A DNA stretch of 20,682 nt from assembly GCA_045118335.1 (NCBI GenBank), contig JBGUXY010000015.1:1-20682 (forward strand). The letters run 5' to 3'. A model generated the notes under the pieces. It did no database searches. It was not told where the DNA came from and worked only from the letters and a program-made list of their open reading frames with translations. The position numbers were made by a program, and so were the translations under genes. Shown piece after piece: positions 1 to 6,926 of the stretch (its first letter is position 1; each line of letters starts with the position of its first letter). The DNA is from W1P20-047 sp045118335 (lineage in GTDB: Bacteria; Actinomycetota; Coriobacteriia; Coriobacteriales; Eggerthellaceae).

Positions 1-519
1 GAAGAAGGTGGTGGCGGAATCAGCGCCATCCTGCCGGTGATGGATGAATTCATCCCCATGCTCGTTGCCTTCATCATCTTGTGGATCGTCCTCGCCAAGT
101 TCGGCTGGCCCATCTTCGAGGGCATGCTCGAAAAGCGCGAGAAGACCATCAAGGATTCCATCGAGAAATCCGAAGCGGCAAAGGAAGAAAGCGAACGGGT
201 TCTCGCGGAATACAAGAAGGAACTTGCCGAAGCCAAGACGCAGGCGGCAACCATCATCGCTGACGCGAAGAAGACTGCAGAAACCGCCAAGGCCGACATC
301 GCCGCCCAAGCCCAGAAAGAGGCTGCGGAGATGATCGAAAAGGCCCGCGGCGCCATCGAGTCCGAGAAGAAGGCGGCCATCGCCGAACTTCAGGGCTCCG
401 TGGCCGACACGTCTATCGCGGTTGCATCTAAGCTGTTCGGCAGCGACTTGAGCGATGAGGAGCATCGCCAGCTCATCGAACGCTATGTGAACGAGGCGGG
501 TAGTTTCCATGCCAACTAA
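1..519 (+). CDS. atpF: ATP synthase F0 subunit b, 5' truncated
   Basis: Subunit b forms the peripheral stalk that ties the membrane F0 sector to F1 of the F-type ATP synthase. The reading frame is open from the first base of the window (EEGGGGISAILPV precedes the first ATG at 37), so the gene begins upstream and the ATG at 37 is probably internal. One membrane helix is visible (about residues 20-38 of the visible part, LVAFIILWIVLAKFGWP), followed by a long charged alanine-, lysine- and glutamate-rich helix typical of the b-subunit dimer stalk. The C-terminal end (LFGSDLSDEEHRQLIERYV) matches the family. The stop codon overlaps the atpH start by 11 bases, which indicates translational coupling. 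The genes for subunits a and c (atpB, atpE) are expected just outside the window, so ion specificity cannot be read here. Confidence 0.95.
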   Translation, partial: EEGGGGISAILPVMDEFIPMLVAFIILWIVLAKFGWPIFEGMLEKREKTIKDSIEKSEAAKEESERVLAEYKKELAEAKTQAATIIADAKKTAETAKADIAAQAQKEAAEMIEKARGAIESEKKAAIAELQGSVADTSIAVASKLFGSDLSDEEHRQLIERYVNEAGSFHAN

Positions 520-1072
520 TCGTCACATCGCAAAGGCTGAAGCCAACCTGTACGCTTCGACGTTGATCGACGCACTCAACGAGGCAGGCGGAATCGACGC
601 CCTCTTGGCGGCCCGCGGCCAGATTGAGACCATCCTCGCATTTGACCGTTCCCATGTGGAGTTGGGCGATGCGATGAAGGTAGAGAAGACCACGCCAGAG
701 CAGCGCGCAGGAATTGTCAAGAGCGTGTTCGGCTTCTGCGAGCCTGCCCTCGTCAGCGTCCTGTCCGTCATGGCAGAGCGCGGTGACTTCGGCAAGCTCA
801 CCCAGGTGTACAACATGTTCAACAGCCTGATCACCGAGAAGTTCGACGTGAATGTGGTGGACGTCATCACGCGCGTGCCTCTCGACGATCACCTGCGCGA
901 CGTAATCAAACGTAAGGCCGGCGCAGATCTTGGTACCGATATCGTCTTGAACGAGACGGTCGATGCCAACATGCTCGGCGGCATAATCATGAGTGCAAAC
1001 GGCCAGCGCATCGACGCAAGCGTGAACACGCTGCTCGAAGGCGCCCGCAGAGCGCTGAAGAAAAACAACTGA
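509..1072 (+). CDS. atpH: ATP synthase F1 subunit delta
   Basis: Delta sits on top of the alpha/beta hexamer and binds the b-subunit stalk, holding the stator together. The product is 187 residues, close to the usual 175-180. The N-terminal helical domain begins with a typical AEANLYASTLIDAL segment. The C-terminal region has the conserved end of the family, a GGIIMSANGQRIDASV segment followed by a basic tail. The ATG at 509 lies inside the end of atpF, with only a weak GAGGCGGG ribosome site about 9 bases upstream, so translation probably depends on coupling to atpF. Position between atpF and atpA is the standard bacterial order. The sequence itself is weakly conserved, as usual for delta, and the call rests on length, the end motif and context. 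Confidence 0.95.
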   Translation: MPTNRHIAKAEANLYASTLIDALNEAGGIDALLAARGQIETILAFDRSHVELGDAMKVEKTTPEQRAGIVKSVFGFCEPALVSVLSVMAERGDFGKLTQVYNMFNSLITEKFDVNVVDVITRVPLDDHLRDVIKRKAGADLGTDIVLNETVDANMLGGIIMSANGQRIDASVNTLLEGARRALKKNN

Positions 1073-1087
1073 TGGAGGTGAATATTA

Positions 1088-2659
1088 GTGACTGAAATCA
1101 CCGCACAGTCTATCGATGACGCGCTGCGAGCTCAGCTGGATGCACTGAACACCAGCGTGGAGTCCCGCGAAGTCGGCACGGTAATTCAGGTTGGTGACGG
1201 TATCGCCCGCATCGATGGCCTGAAGGACGCGATGGCTGGCGAATTGCTCGAATTCACCGGGGCAGACGGGCGCACCGTCTACGGCATGGCGCAAAACCTC
1301 GAGGAAGACGAAGTCGGCGCCGTGTTGATGGGTGACGTCACCGTAATCAAGGAAAACGACATGGTCCGCACCACCGGCCGCATCGTGGAAGTTCCCTCGG
1401 GCCGTGGTATGCTCGGCCGCGTCGTGAACCCGCTGGGCATGCCGCTGGACGGCAAGGGCCCCATCGAGGCCGAAGCGTATCGTCCGGTCGAGTTCAAGGC
1501 CCCCGGCGTTATTTCGCGTCAGCCCGTGTGCGAGCCCGTGCAAACCGGCATCTTGGCCGTGGACTCGATGATTCCCATCGGCCGTGGCCAACGCGAGCTG
1601 ATCATTGGCGACCGCCAGACCGGCAAGACCGCTATCGCCATCGACGCAATCATCAACCAAAAGGGTCAGAACATGATCTGCATCTACGTGGCAATCGGCC
1701 AGAAGGCCTCCACGGTTGCGGGTCTGGTAGAGACCCTCGAGCGCTATGGCGCCATGGACTACACGATCGTCGTCGCTGCGACGGCTGCCGATTCCGCACC
1801 GCTGCAGTACATCGCTCCTATGGCCGGCGCCGCCATGGCCGAGTACTTCGTGTACAACGGCGTTGACGGCAAGCCCGCCGGTCCCGACAACCGCGGTCAG
1901 CACGCCCTGTGCATCTACGACGACCTGTCCAAGCAGGCCGTGGCATATCGCCAGATGTCGCTGACCCTGCGTCGCCCGCCGGGACGCGAAGCATATCCCG
2001 GTGACATCTTCTATCTGCACAGCCGTCTGCTCGAGCGTGCTGTCAAGATGTCCGACGAAAACGGTGGTGGCTCCATGACGGCTCTGCCGATCATCGAGAC
2101 CCAGGCTGGCGACGTGTCCGCCTACATTCCCACCAACGTCATTTCCATTACCGATGGTCAGATCTTCCTGGTCACCGACCTGTTCTTCCAGGGCCAGCGC
2201 CCCGCTGTCGACGTGGGCATCTCGGTATCCCGAGTAGGCAGCTCCGCACAGACCAAGGCCGTGAAGAGCGTTGCAGGCTCCCTGCGTCTGGACCTTTCGT
2301 CCTACCGCGAGCTGCAGGCGTTTACCCAGTTCGGTTCCGACCTCGACAAGGCCACTACAGATCAGCTGAACCGCGGCGCCCGCATGATGGAACTGCTGAA
2401 GCAGGGCCGCTATGTGCCGATGCCCTTCGAGGAAGAGGCCGTTGCTGTCTACGCTGGCAACAAGGGCTATCTGGACGACCTGCCGGTACAGGACGTGGTG
2501 CGTTTCCGCATCGAGCTTCTCGACTACCTGCGTGCGTCTGCAGGCGATGCGCTCAAGGCACTGCACGAGGAGGAGAAGTTCAACGCCGATATCGAGGCAG
2601 ATCTCGACGCAGCCATCGAACAGTTCAAGCAGCAGTTCGCTGTTAGTGAACAGGCTTAA
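1088..2659 (+). CDS. atpA: ATP synthase F1 subunit alpha
   Basis: Alpha is the non-catalytic nucleotide-binding subunit of the alpha3beta3 hexamer. The product has 523 residues, slightly longer than the usual 500-515. The beta-barrel domain comes first (VGTVIQVGDGIARIDGL), then the nucleotide-binding domain with Walker A GDRQTGKT at residues 174-181, and the signature SVSRVGSSAQTKA segment that contains the arginine contacting the catalytic site. The start is a GTG at 1088, chosen because a strong GGAGGTG ribosome site sits 7 bases upstream and no better ATG precedes the conserved N terminus. The gene follows atpH after 15 bases and is followed by atpG after 12 bases. Nothing is missing from the active region, and I am confident of the call. 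Confidence 0.98.
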   Translation: MTEITAQSIDDALRAQLDALNTSVESREVGTVIQVGDGIARIDGLKDAMAGELLEFTGADGRTVYGMAQNLEEDEVGAVLMGDVTVIKENDMVRTTGRIVEVPSGRGMLGRVVNPLGMPLDGKGPIEAEAYRPVEFKAPGVISRQPVCEPVQTGILAVDSMIPIGRGQRELIIGDRQTGKTAIAIDAIINQKGQNMICIYVAIGQKASTVAGLVETLERYGAMDYTIVVAATAADSAPLQYIAPMAGAAMAEYFVYNGVDGKPAGPDNRGQHALCIYDDLSKQAVAYRQMSLTLRRPPGREAYPGDIFYLHSRLLERAVKMSDENGGGSMTALPIIETQAGDVSAYIPTNVISITDGQIFLVTDLFFQGQRPAVDVGISVSRVGSSAQTKAVKSVAGSLRLDLSSYRELQAFTQFGSDLDKATTDQLNRGARMMELLKQGRYVPMPFEEEAVAVYAGNKGYLDDLPVQDVVRFRIELLDYLRASAGDALKALHEEEKFNADIEADLDAAIEQFKQQFAVSEQA

Positions 2660-2671
2660 GGCAGGTAGCGC

Positions 2672-3583
2672 ATGCCGAACCTACACGACATAGAACGGCG
2701 TATCAACTCCGTCAACTCGACGAAGCAGATTACGCGTACCATGGAAATGGTGTCAGCCGCGAAGATCCGCCGCGCCACCGAGCGCCTGGACGCATCCTCG
2801 CCCTACGCCGATTCCATGAGCGAAATGCTGGCGAATGTCGCGTCGCGTGCGGCTGGCTCCGACAACCCGCTTCTGCAAGACCGTGAGGAAGTGAAGAGCG
2901 TCCTGTATGTGGCCGTGGTTTCCGACCGTGGCTTGGCAGGCGGCTTCAATGCCAACGTGCTGCGTCATGTGGAGCGTTCCATCAAGGCCCGCAAGGCCGA
3001 AGGTGTGGACTGCCACGTAATCGCATGCGGCAAGAAGGCCATCGCATACTTCAGCTTCCGCAAGATCGATCTGGACATGGTATTTAAGGACATGTCCTCC
3101 GATCCCACGGTGGAAGAAGCGGCGGCAATCGCCACGAAGGCGATCGAAGGTTACACGAGCGGCGAATACGACCAGGTCGTGTTGGTGTACAACCACACGA
3201 AGAACGCAGCCGAACAGGTTCTGCGCGAAGAGGTCGTGCTACCCGTGGACACGTCGAGCGTCAGTGCGCCTGCCGCGTCAGAAAACGCCAATGAAGAAGC
3301 GAAGAAGGAAGAATCCATACCGGCCGATACCATCTTCGAGCCCGATACGGAAGCCGTGCTCAACGGTCTGCTTCCTGCTTACGTGAAGACCAAGATCTAC
3401 CATGGCTTGGTGGATAGCGCTGCCGGTGAGCAGGGAGCGCGTCGAAATGCCATGAAGTCAGCAACCGATAACGCGAACGAGATGGTAGAGACTCTCACCA
3501 GGTACTACAACCGCGTTCGCCAGGGCGCCATCACCACGGAAATCAACGAGATCGTTGGTGGCGCCGCAGCATTGGAGGGTTAA
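2672..3583 (+). CDS. atpG: ATP synthase F1 subunit gamma
   Basis: Gamma is the central rotor shaft that turns inside the alpha/beta hexamer. The product has 303 residues against roughly 285-290 in many bacteria. The N-terminal helix is typical (IERRINSVNSTKQITRTMEM), as is the C-terminal helix ending in RQGAITTEINEIVGGA. The extra length is explained by a low-complexity, Ala/Ser/Glu/Lys-rich insert at about residues 195-220 (around ASENANEEAKKEES) in the Rossmann-like middle domain. The ATG at 2672 has a GGCAGG ribosome site about 6 bases upstream. Its stop codon directly abuts the atpD start, so the two are likely translationally coupled. The charged insert is the only odd feature; it could be a lineage-specific surface loop. 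Confidence 0.97.
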   Translation: MPNLHDIERRINSVNSTKQITRTMEMVSAAKIRRATERLDASSPYADSMSEMLANVASRAAGSDNPLLQDREEVKSVLYVAVVSDRGLAGGFNANVLRHVERSIKARKAEGVDCHVIACGKKAIAYFSFRKIDLDMVFKDMSSDPTVEEAAAIATKAIEGYTSGEYDQVVLVYNHTKNAAEQVLREEVVLPVDTSSVSAPAASENANEEAKKEESIPADTIFEPDTEAVLNGLLPAYVKTKIYHGLVDSAAGEQGARRNAMKSATDNANEMVETLTRYYNRVRQGAITTEINEIVGGAAALEG

Positions 3584-5017
3584 ATGGCTAATACTACTAA
3601 CACTGAAAAGGGGGCCACGGGTCGTATCGTCCGTATCGTCGGACCTGTTATCGACGTTGAATTCCCGCGGGATGCCATGCCTGCGATTTACAACGCGTTG
3701 ACGGTTGACGGCGACACGCCGATCGGCGAAGTGCACGTCGTGCTCGAAGTGCAGATGCACCTGCCCGGCGACTTGGTCCGTGCCGTTGCCATGTCGTCCA
3801 CCGACGGCCTTATTCGCGGCATGGAAGTCGTCGACACCGGTGCTCCGATCATGATGCCCGTGGGTCCCAACACCCTTGGCCGTATTTGGAACGTAATCGG
3901 CGAGCCTGTCGACGGTGGCGAGATGCCCGAGATCGACCAGTGGCTGCCCATTCACCATCCGGCACCAGACTACGATACCCTTACCACCACGACCGAAATC
4001 TTCGAGACCGGCATTAAAGTCGTCGACCTGATTCAGCCCTTCATCCGCGGTGGCAAGATTGGCCTGTTCGGTGGCGCTGGCGTCGGCAAGACGGTTATCA
4101 TCCAGGAGCTCATCAACAACCTGGCCCAAGAGCACGGCGGCACGTCCGTGTTCACCGGCGTAGGCGAGCGTACCCGTGAGGGCACTGACCTCTATCTCGA
4201 GATGAGCGAATCCGGCGTTATCAACAAGACCTGCTTGGTTTACGGTCAGATGAACGAGCCTCCCGGAGCGCGTCTGCGCGTCGGTCTGGCTGGCCTTACC
4301 GAAGCCGAGTACTTCCGCGATCAGGGCCAGGACGTTTTGTTGTTCATCGACAACATCTTCCGCTTCACCCAGGCCGGCTCCGAGGTATCGGCACTTCTTG
4401 GCCGTATGCCTTCCGCTGTAGGCTATCAGCCCACGCTGGCCACCGAGATGGGTGACTTGCAGGAGCGCATTACGTCCACCAATGTCGGTTCCATTACGTC
4501 CGTGCAGGCCGTCTACGTGCCCGCCGACGACTTGACCGACCCTGCCCCGGCCACGACGTTTACCCACCTCGACGCCAAGACGGTTCTTTCCCGTTCCATT
4601 GCCGAGCTGGGCATCTACCCCGCCGTGGACCCGCTGGAGTCCACCTCCCGCGCATTGGATCCCGAAATCGTCGGCCAAGAGCACTACGACGTAGCTGTCC
4701 GCGTGCAGGAGACTCTGCAGAACTACAAGGATTTGCAGGACATCATCGCCATTCTGGGTATGGACGAGCTTTCCGAAGAGCAGAAGCTCACGGTCAATCG
4801 CGCTCGTAAGATCCAGAAGTACCTGGGCCAGCCGTTCCACGTAGCCGAAGTATTCACCGGCAACCCTGGCAAGTACGTCAAGCTCGAGGACACCATCCGT
4901 TCGTTCAAGACCATTCTCGACGGCGAATGCGACCACATTCCCGAGCAGTGCTTCGTGTACAAGGGCGCCATCGAAGACGTGTACGCGGCGTACGACAAGC
5001 TAGCGAAGGACGAGTAA
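3584..5017 (+). CDS. atpD: ATP synthase F1 subunit beta
   Basis: Beta carries the catalytic sites for ATP synthesis. The product has 477 residues, the normal length. Walker A GGAGVGKT lies at residues 163-170, followed by the conserved GERTREG, LLFIDNIFRFTQAGSEVSAL and SAVGYQPTLATEMG segments. The C-terminal domain holds the DELSEE motif (MDELSEEQKLTVNRARKIQ) and the QPFHVAEVFTG segment. All catalytic signatures look intact. The ATG follows the atpG stop without any gap, and the ribosome site TTGGAGGG lies in the end of atpG. The atpC start follows its stop directly, so gamma, beta and epsilon form a tightly coupled block. Confidence 0.99.
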   Translation: MANTTNTEKGATGRIVRIVGPVIDVEFPRDAMPAIYNALTVDGDTPIGEVHVVLEVQMHLPGDLVRAVAMSSTDGLIRGMEVVDTGAPIMMPVGPNTLGRIWNVIGEPVDGGEMPEIDQWLPIHHPAPDYDTLTTTTEIFETGIKVVDLIQPFIRGGKIGLFGGAGVGKTVIIQELINNLAQEHGGTSVFTGVGERTREGTDLYLEMSESGVINKTCLVYGQMNEPPGARLRVGLAGLTEAEYFRDQGQDVLLFIDNIFRFTQAGSEVSALLGRMPSAVGYQPTLATEMGDLQERITSTNVGSITSVQAVYVPADDLTDPAPATTFTHLDAKTVLSRSIAELGIYPAVDPLESTSRALDPEIVGQEHYDVAVRVQETLQNYKDLQDIIAILGMDELSEEQKLTVNRARKIQKYLGQPFHVAEVFTGNPGKYVKLEDTIRSFKTILDGECDHIPEQCFVYKGAIEDVYAAYDKLAKDE

Positions 5018-5422
5018 ATGTCTAGCATGACCTGCGACATCGTCACTCCTGCCAAGAAGCTTTACACGCAGGAATGCTACATGGTGGTCGTTCCCGGCGA
5101 ACTGGGCGAGATGGGCTTCATGCCTGGTCACGCCCCTCTGGTTTCCTCGCTGGCCGACGGCGTTGTCCGCGTGTATTCCGATGCTTCAACGGTGGCGCAG
5201 ACGTATGCTCTGCAAGGCGGTTATGTCCAGGTGACTGGCGAAAAGGTCATCATCCTGGCCGACAAGGCGATTCCCATCGACCAGATCAACGTCGATGAGG
5301 TTCGGGCTCAGATTGCCGATCTGGAGGCCCAGGCCGCGAAGCTGCCCGAAAACAGCTCCGAGCGTGCCTTGCTCGATATCGACCTTGCATGGAACAGGCT
5401 GCAGGAGCGCACCGCGCAGTAA
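5018..5422 (+). CDS. atpC: ATP synthase F1 subunit epsilon
   Basis: Epsilon binds the gamma shaft at the c-ring and can inhibit ATP hydrolysis. The product has 134 residues, the usual length. The N-terminal beta-sandwich is recognisable (DIVTPAKKLYTQE, then GEMGFMPGHAPLVSSLADGV), and a two-helix C-terminal region follows (DEVRAQIADLEAQAAKLPEN onward), so the regulatory helices are present. The ATG abuts the atpD stop, with GAAGGA in the end of atpD as ribosome site; the Met at residue 4 would be an alternative start. It is the last gene of the operon and is followed 27 bases later by a strong intrinsic terminator. Confidence 0.97.
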   Translation: MSSMTCDIVTPAKKLYTQECYMVVVPGELGEMGFMPGHAPLVSSLADGVVRVYSDASTVAQTYALQGGYVQVTGEKVIILADKAIPIDQINVDEVRAQIADLEAQAAKLPENSSERALLDIDLAWNRLQERTAQ

Positions 5423-5449
5423 GCGGCTGCAATCCACATTCGGTTGTTG

Positions 5450-5487
5450 GTGCCGGCATCCTTATCAGGATGCCGGCACTTCTTTGT
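5450..5487 (+). terminator. Intrinsic terminator of the atp operon
   Basis: A perfect 13-bp stem (GTGCCGGCATCCT at 5450-5462 with AGGATGCCGGCAC at 5467-5479) closes a 4-base loop and is followed by TTCTTTGT. It lies 27 bases after the atpC stop, where an operon terminator is expected. The T tract is interrupted by C and G, but stem strength and position make the call good. Confidence 0.9.
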
Positions 5488-5671
5488 GCCTTGCGAGCTA
5501 TTTGGCATGTAGAGCTGCTGTTATCCAATCGATCGAACCTGTGTCGACTTGCAGAAAGCATGGTCAGGCAAATGCAGCGACCTGAAAGGTATGGGTCCGT
5601 CAACCGGCAGAGGCGATCGTTTTTTGGCACAGTCCAAGCATGCGGCTCATGCTTGCCTGCCCATAAACGGA

Positions 5672-5708
5672 GAAGCGCCACCGTTTGGGAGTTACACGGT
5701 GGCGCTTC
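5672..5708 (-). terminator. Putative terminator of the small CxC gene
   Basis: A perfect 13-bp stem (GAAGCGCCACCGT 5672-5684 with ACGGTGGCGCTTC 5696-5708) encloses an 11-base loop. It lies about 42 bases downstream of the stop of the minus-strand gene ending at 5751. The following minus-strand bases are only moderately T-rich (TCTCCGTTTATG), so it may be a Rho-assisted or barrier hairpin. It also ends the interval facing the atp operon and could act in both directions. Confidence 0.4.
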
Positions 5709-5750
5709 CCCTGTCTTGGGGGGATGGGAGGAGGGTATATTTGGGGAAAT

Positions 5751-5939
5751 CTAAGCGTGGCTGTGGCGCAAGGAGTAACGGCTTTGCTTGGAGGTATTGC
5801 GAGAAACCTTGTTGATGCTTGGCTTGGAGCTGAAAGGATGCCTGATGATTTCGTAGCCTTTGTCGAAAATGGTGGGTTCGCCAGGTTCGTGGTCGAGATG
5901 CACGACGGCGCAGCCGCAGGTAACAACTCTCTTGCTCAT
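5751..5939 (-). CDS. 62-residue CxC small protein, unknown
   Basis: I do not recognise this protein. The ATG at 5939 is preceded by a strong AAAGGAG ribosome site at 7-base spacing, the main reason to believe it. The frame extends further upstream to another ATG at 5981, but without a comparable ribosome site. The N-terminal half (MSKRVVTCGCAVVHLDHEPG, then EPTIFDKGYEIIRHP) has a balanced, protein-like composition with a CGC motif at residues 8-10. The last 25 residues are Ser/Lys/Arg/Asn-rich and look unstructured. There is no signal peptide or membrane segment. It lies downstream of a tetR-family gene on the same strand, separated by 219 bases that contain a hairpin (5968-5994), so it may have its own promoter. 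The CxC could bind a metal or thiol, but that is a guess. Confidence 0.55.
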   Translation of the reverse strand: MSKRVVTCGCAVVHLDHEPGEPTIFDKGYEIIRHPFSSKPSINKVSRNTSKQSRYSLRHSHA

Positions 5940-5967
5940 TTTGTAGCTCCTTTCCCTGCTTTTGGTT

Positions 5968-5994
5968 CCGTGCAAGATCAAAATTCTTGCATGG
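5968..5994 (-). promoter_or_regulatory. Leader hairpin before the small CxC gene
   Basis: A 7-bp perfect inverted repeat (TGCAAGA 5971-5977, TCTTGCA 5985-5991), extended by CC/GG across one G-T pair, lies about 29 bases upstream of the 62-residue gene start, just before its ribosome site. It could be an operator or a 5' UTR hairpin. No clear sigma-70 promoter could be assigned beside it. Confidence 0.35.
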
Positions 5995-6158
5995 CTTCAA
6001 AATAATCCTTGGAGCAAGGGAAACAAGCAGCAATGAGTTTGGAAAAGTTGAATATGCGTCGTAAAAGACACACGCGTTGTATAACGTTTGGAATTCGCAA
6101 CCACAGTGTGGGAAAGGTTGCATATCACCAGGTGAATGTGGATAAATTGCGAATACGC

Positions 6159-6719
6159 CTAAATGCGGGCCCCGTCGCAGATCAGCCTCACGGCAAGTGA
6201 TGCCATGCGCTCGACTGGAATGGAGCGACCTTCGTCGACCCATTGCTTGTATATGCGAATCTGCGAAGAGTTGACGTGCGCGAGGTAAAGCGACCATTCC
6301 GCTTTGCTCCAGCCTTTCGGGGGCTTGCAGTTCTTCACGCGTTCTTCGCCCATTTCGTCCATCACCTTGTTCAAGATGCTCGTGTAGATGCCACTAGAGA
6401 CGATGGCGTCATAAAGCGGGCCCTGCTTTGCGCTGTATGTCATGAATTCCCTCACGAGGGTTTCGATGTCATCGGGATAGCGCATGCCGGCCGTGAGCTT
6501 AGCATAGGGGCGCGCATATTGCGACTGCAGCTCTGCCAGCAGGTCGTCGAGTGTGGGGTAGTAGCGGTAGAACGTGGTCTTGTTGATGACAGCACGTTCG
6601 CACAGGGATTTGACGGTGATTTTCTCGTACGGCATTTCCAGCAGCATGCTGGTGAATGCATCATGAATCGATTCGATGGTCTTGCGGATTCGGATGTCTT
6701 CATGACCCGTGAGAATCAT
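6159..6719 (-). CDS. TetR/AcrR family transcriptional regulator
   Basis: This is a one-component repressor with an N-terminal DNA-binding domain and a variable ligand- or dimer-forming C-terminal domain. The product is 186 residues, normal for the family. The helix-turn-helix is at about residues 35-54 (TVKSLCERAVINKTTFYRYY), with the family signature of the NKTTFYRYY recognition helix. The C-terminal part has no recognisable ligand pocket motif. The ATG at 6719 has a strong GGGGAGGAAG ribosome site. A near-consensus promoter lies just upstream (6770-6798). Neighbours on the same strand are a DUF1015 gene upstream and the 62-residue CxC gene downstream. Autoregulation is plausible because short repeats lie around its promoter; the effector and targets are unknown. 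Confidence 0.9.
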   Translation of the reverse strand: MILTGHEDIRIRKTIESIHDAFTSMLLEMPYEKITVKSLCERAVINKTTFYRYYPTLDDLLAELQSQYARPYAKLTAGMRYPDDIETLVREFMTYSAKQGPLYDAIVSSGIYTSILNKVMDEMGEERVKNCKPPKGWSKAEWSLYLAHVNSSQIRIYKQWVDEGRSIPVERMASLAVRLICDGARI

Positions 6720-6769
6720 GCTTCCTCCCCTAAAACGAGCAAATAGCGGCGAACATCCCTAATGTGCGA

Positions 6770-6798
6770 ATTATAATCAAGATAAGCAAATGATGCAA
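6770..6798 (-). promoter_or_regulatory. Sigma-70-type promoter of the tetR-family gene
   Basis: On the minus strand TTGCAT (6798-6793) and TATAAT (6775-6770) are separated by exactly 17 bases, a near-perfect vegetative promoter. It lies about 50 bases upstream of the regulator start at 6719. The element TATCTTG occurs twice across it as a direct repeat, and ACAT/ATGT arms lie just downstream of the -10; either could be an operator. Confidence 0.8.
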
Positions 6799-6870
6799 GA
6801 TATAGAGGAGTGACTGGTTGAAACGTTTCGGCTTGAGGTGCGCCAGGCGGGTTTAACGATAATCACTAAG

Positions 6871-6894
6871 AGGCCGCATCAAGGGACGCGGCCT
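6871..6894 (-). terminator. Weak hairpin after the DUF1015 gene
   Basis: A 7-bp GC-rich stem (AGGCCGC 6871-6877 with GCGGCCT 6888-6894) with a 10-base loop lies about 33 bases after the DUF1015 stop on the minus strand, followed by CTTAGTGATT. The T tract is poor, so termination is uncertain. The strong promoter immediately downstream suggests the two genes are separate transcripts. Confidence 0.45.
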
Positions 6895-6926
6895 TCTCAG
6901 GCGCTGATCAGATGCTGTTAGAAGCG

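Larger units (their letters stand above)
5423..5750. other. Non-coding stretch after atpC
   Basis: Apart from the atp terminator (5450-5487), this 328-base interval holds no convincing gene. It carries a perfect 8-bp hairpin (CAAGCATG 5635-5642 with CATGCTTG 5648-5655) and the 13-bp hairpin at 5672-5708 listed separately. Short open frames here lack ribosome sites and have no recognisable protein character. Confidence 0.6.

Noticed and set aside
1085..2566. 493-residue minus-strand open frame opposite atpA
   Set aside because: It is a mirror of atpA caused by GC-rich third positions; the His/Val/Asp/Gly-rich composition is typical of antisense frames and has no ribosome site.
3458..4936. 492-residue minus-strand open frame opposite atpD
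   Set aside because: Same antisense effect over a highly conserved catalytic gene; the product has no recognisable domain.
6097..6121. GCAACC/GGTTGC hairpin with nested CCACA-G-TGTGG dyad
   Set aside because: Resembles the CCACA-AA-TGTGG dyad at 17974, but spacing differs and no promoter lies next to it; it is probably chance.
5692..6297. 201-residue minus-strand frame spanning the small CxC gene and the end of the tetR gene
   Set aside because: Arg/Ser/Pro-rich composition and overlap with better-supported frames on the same strand.
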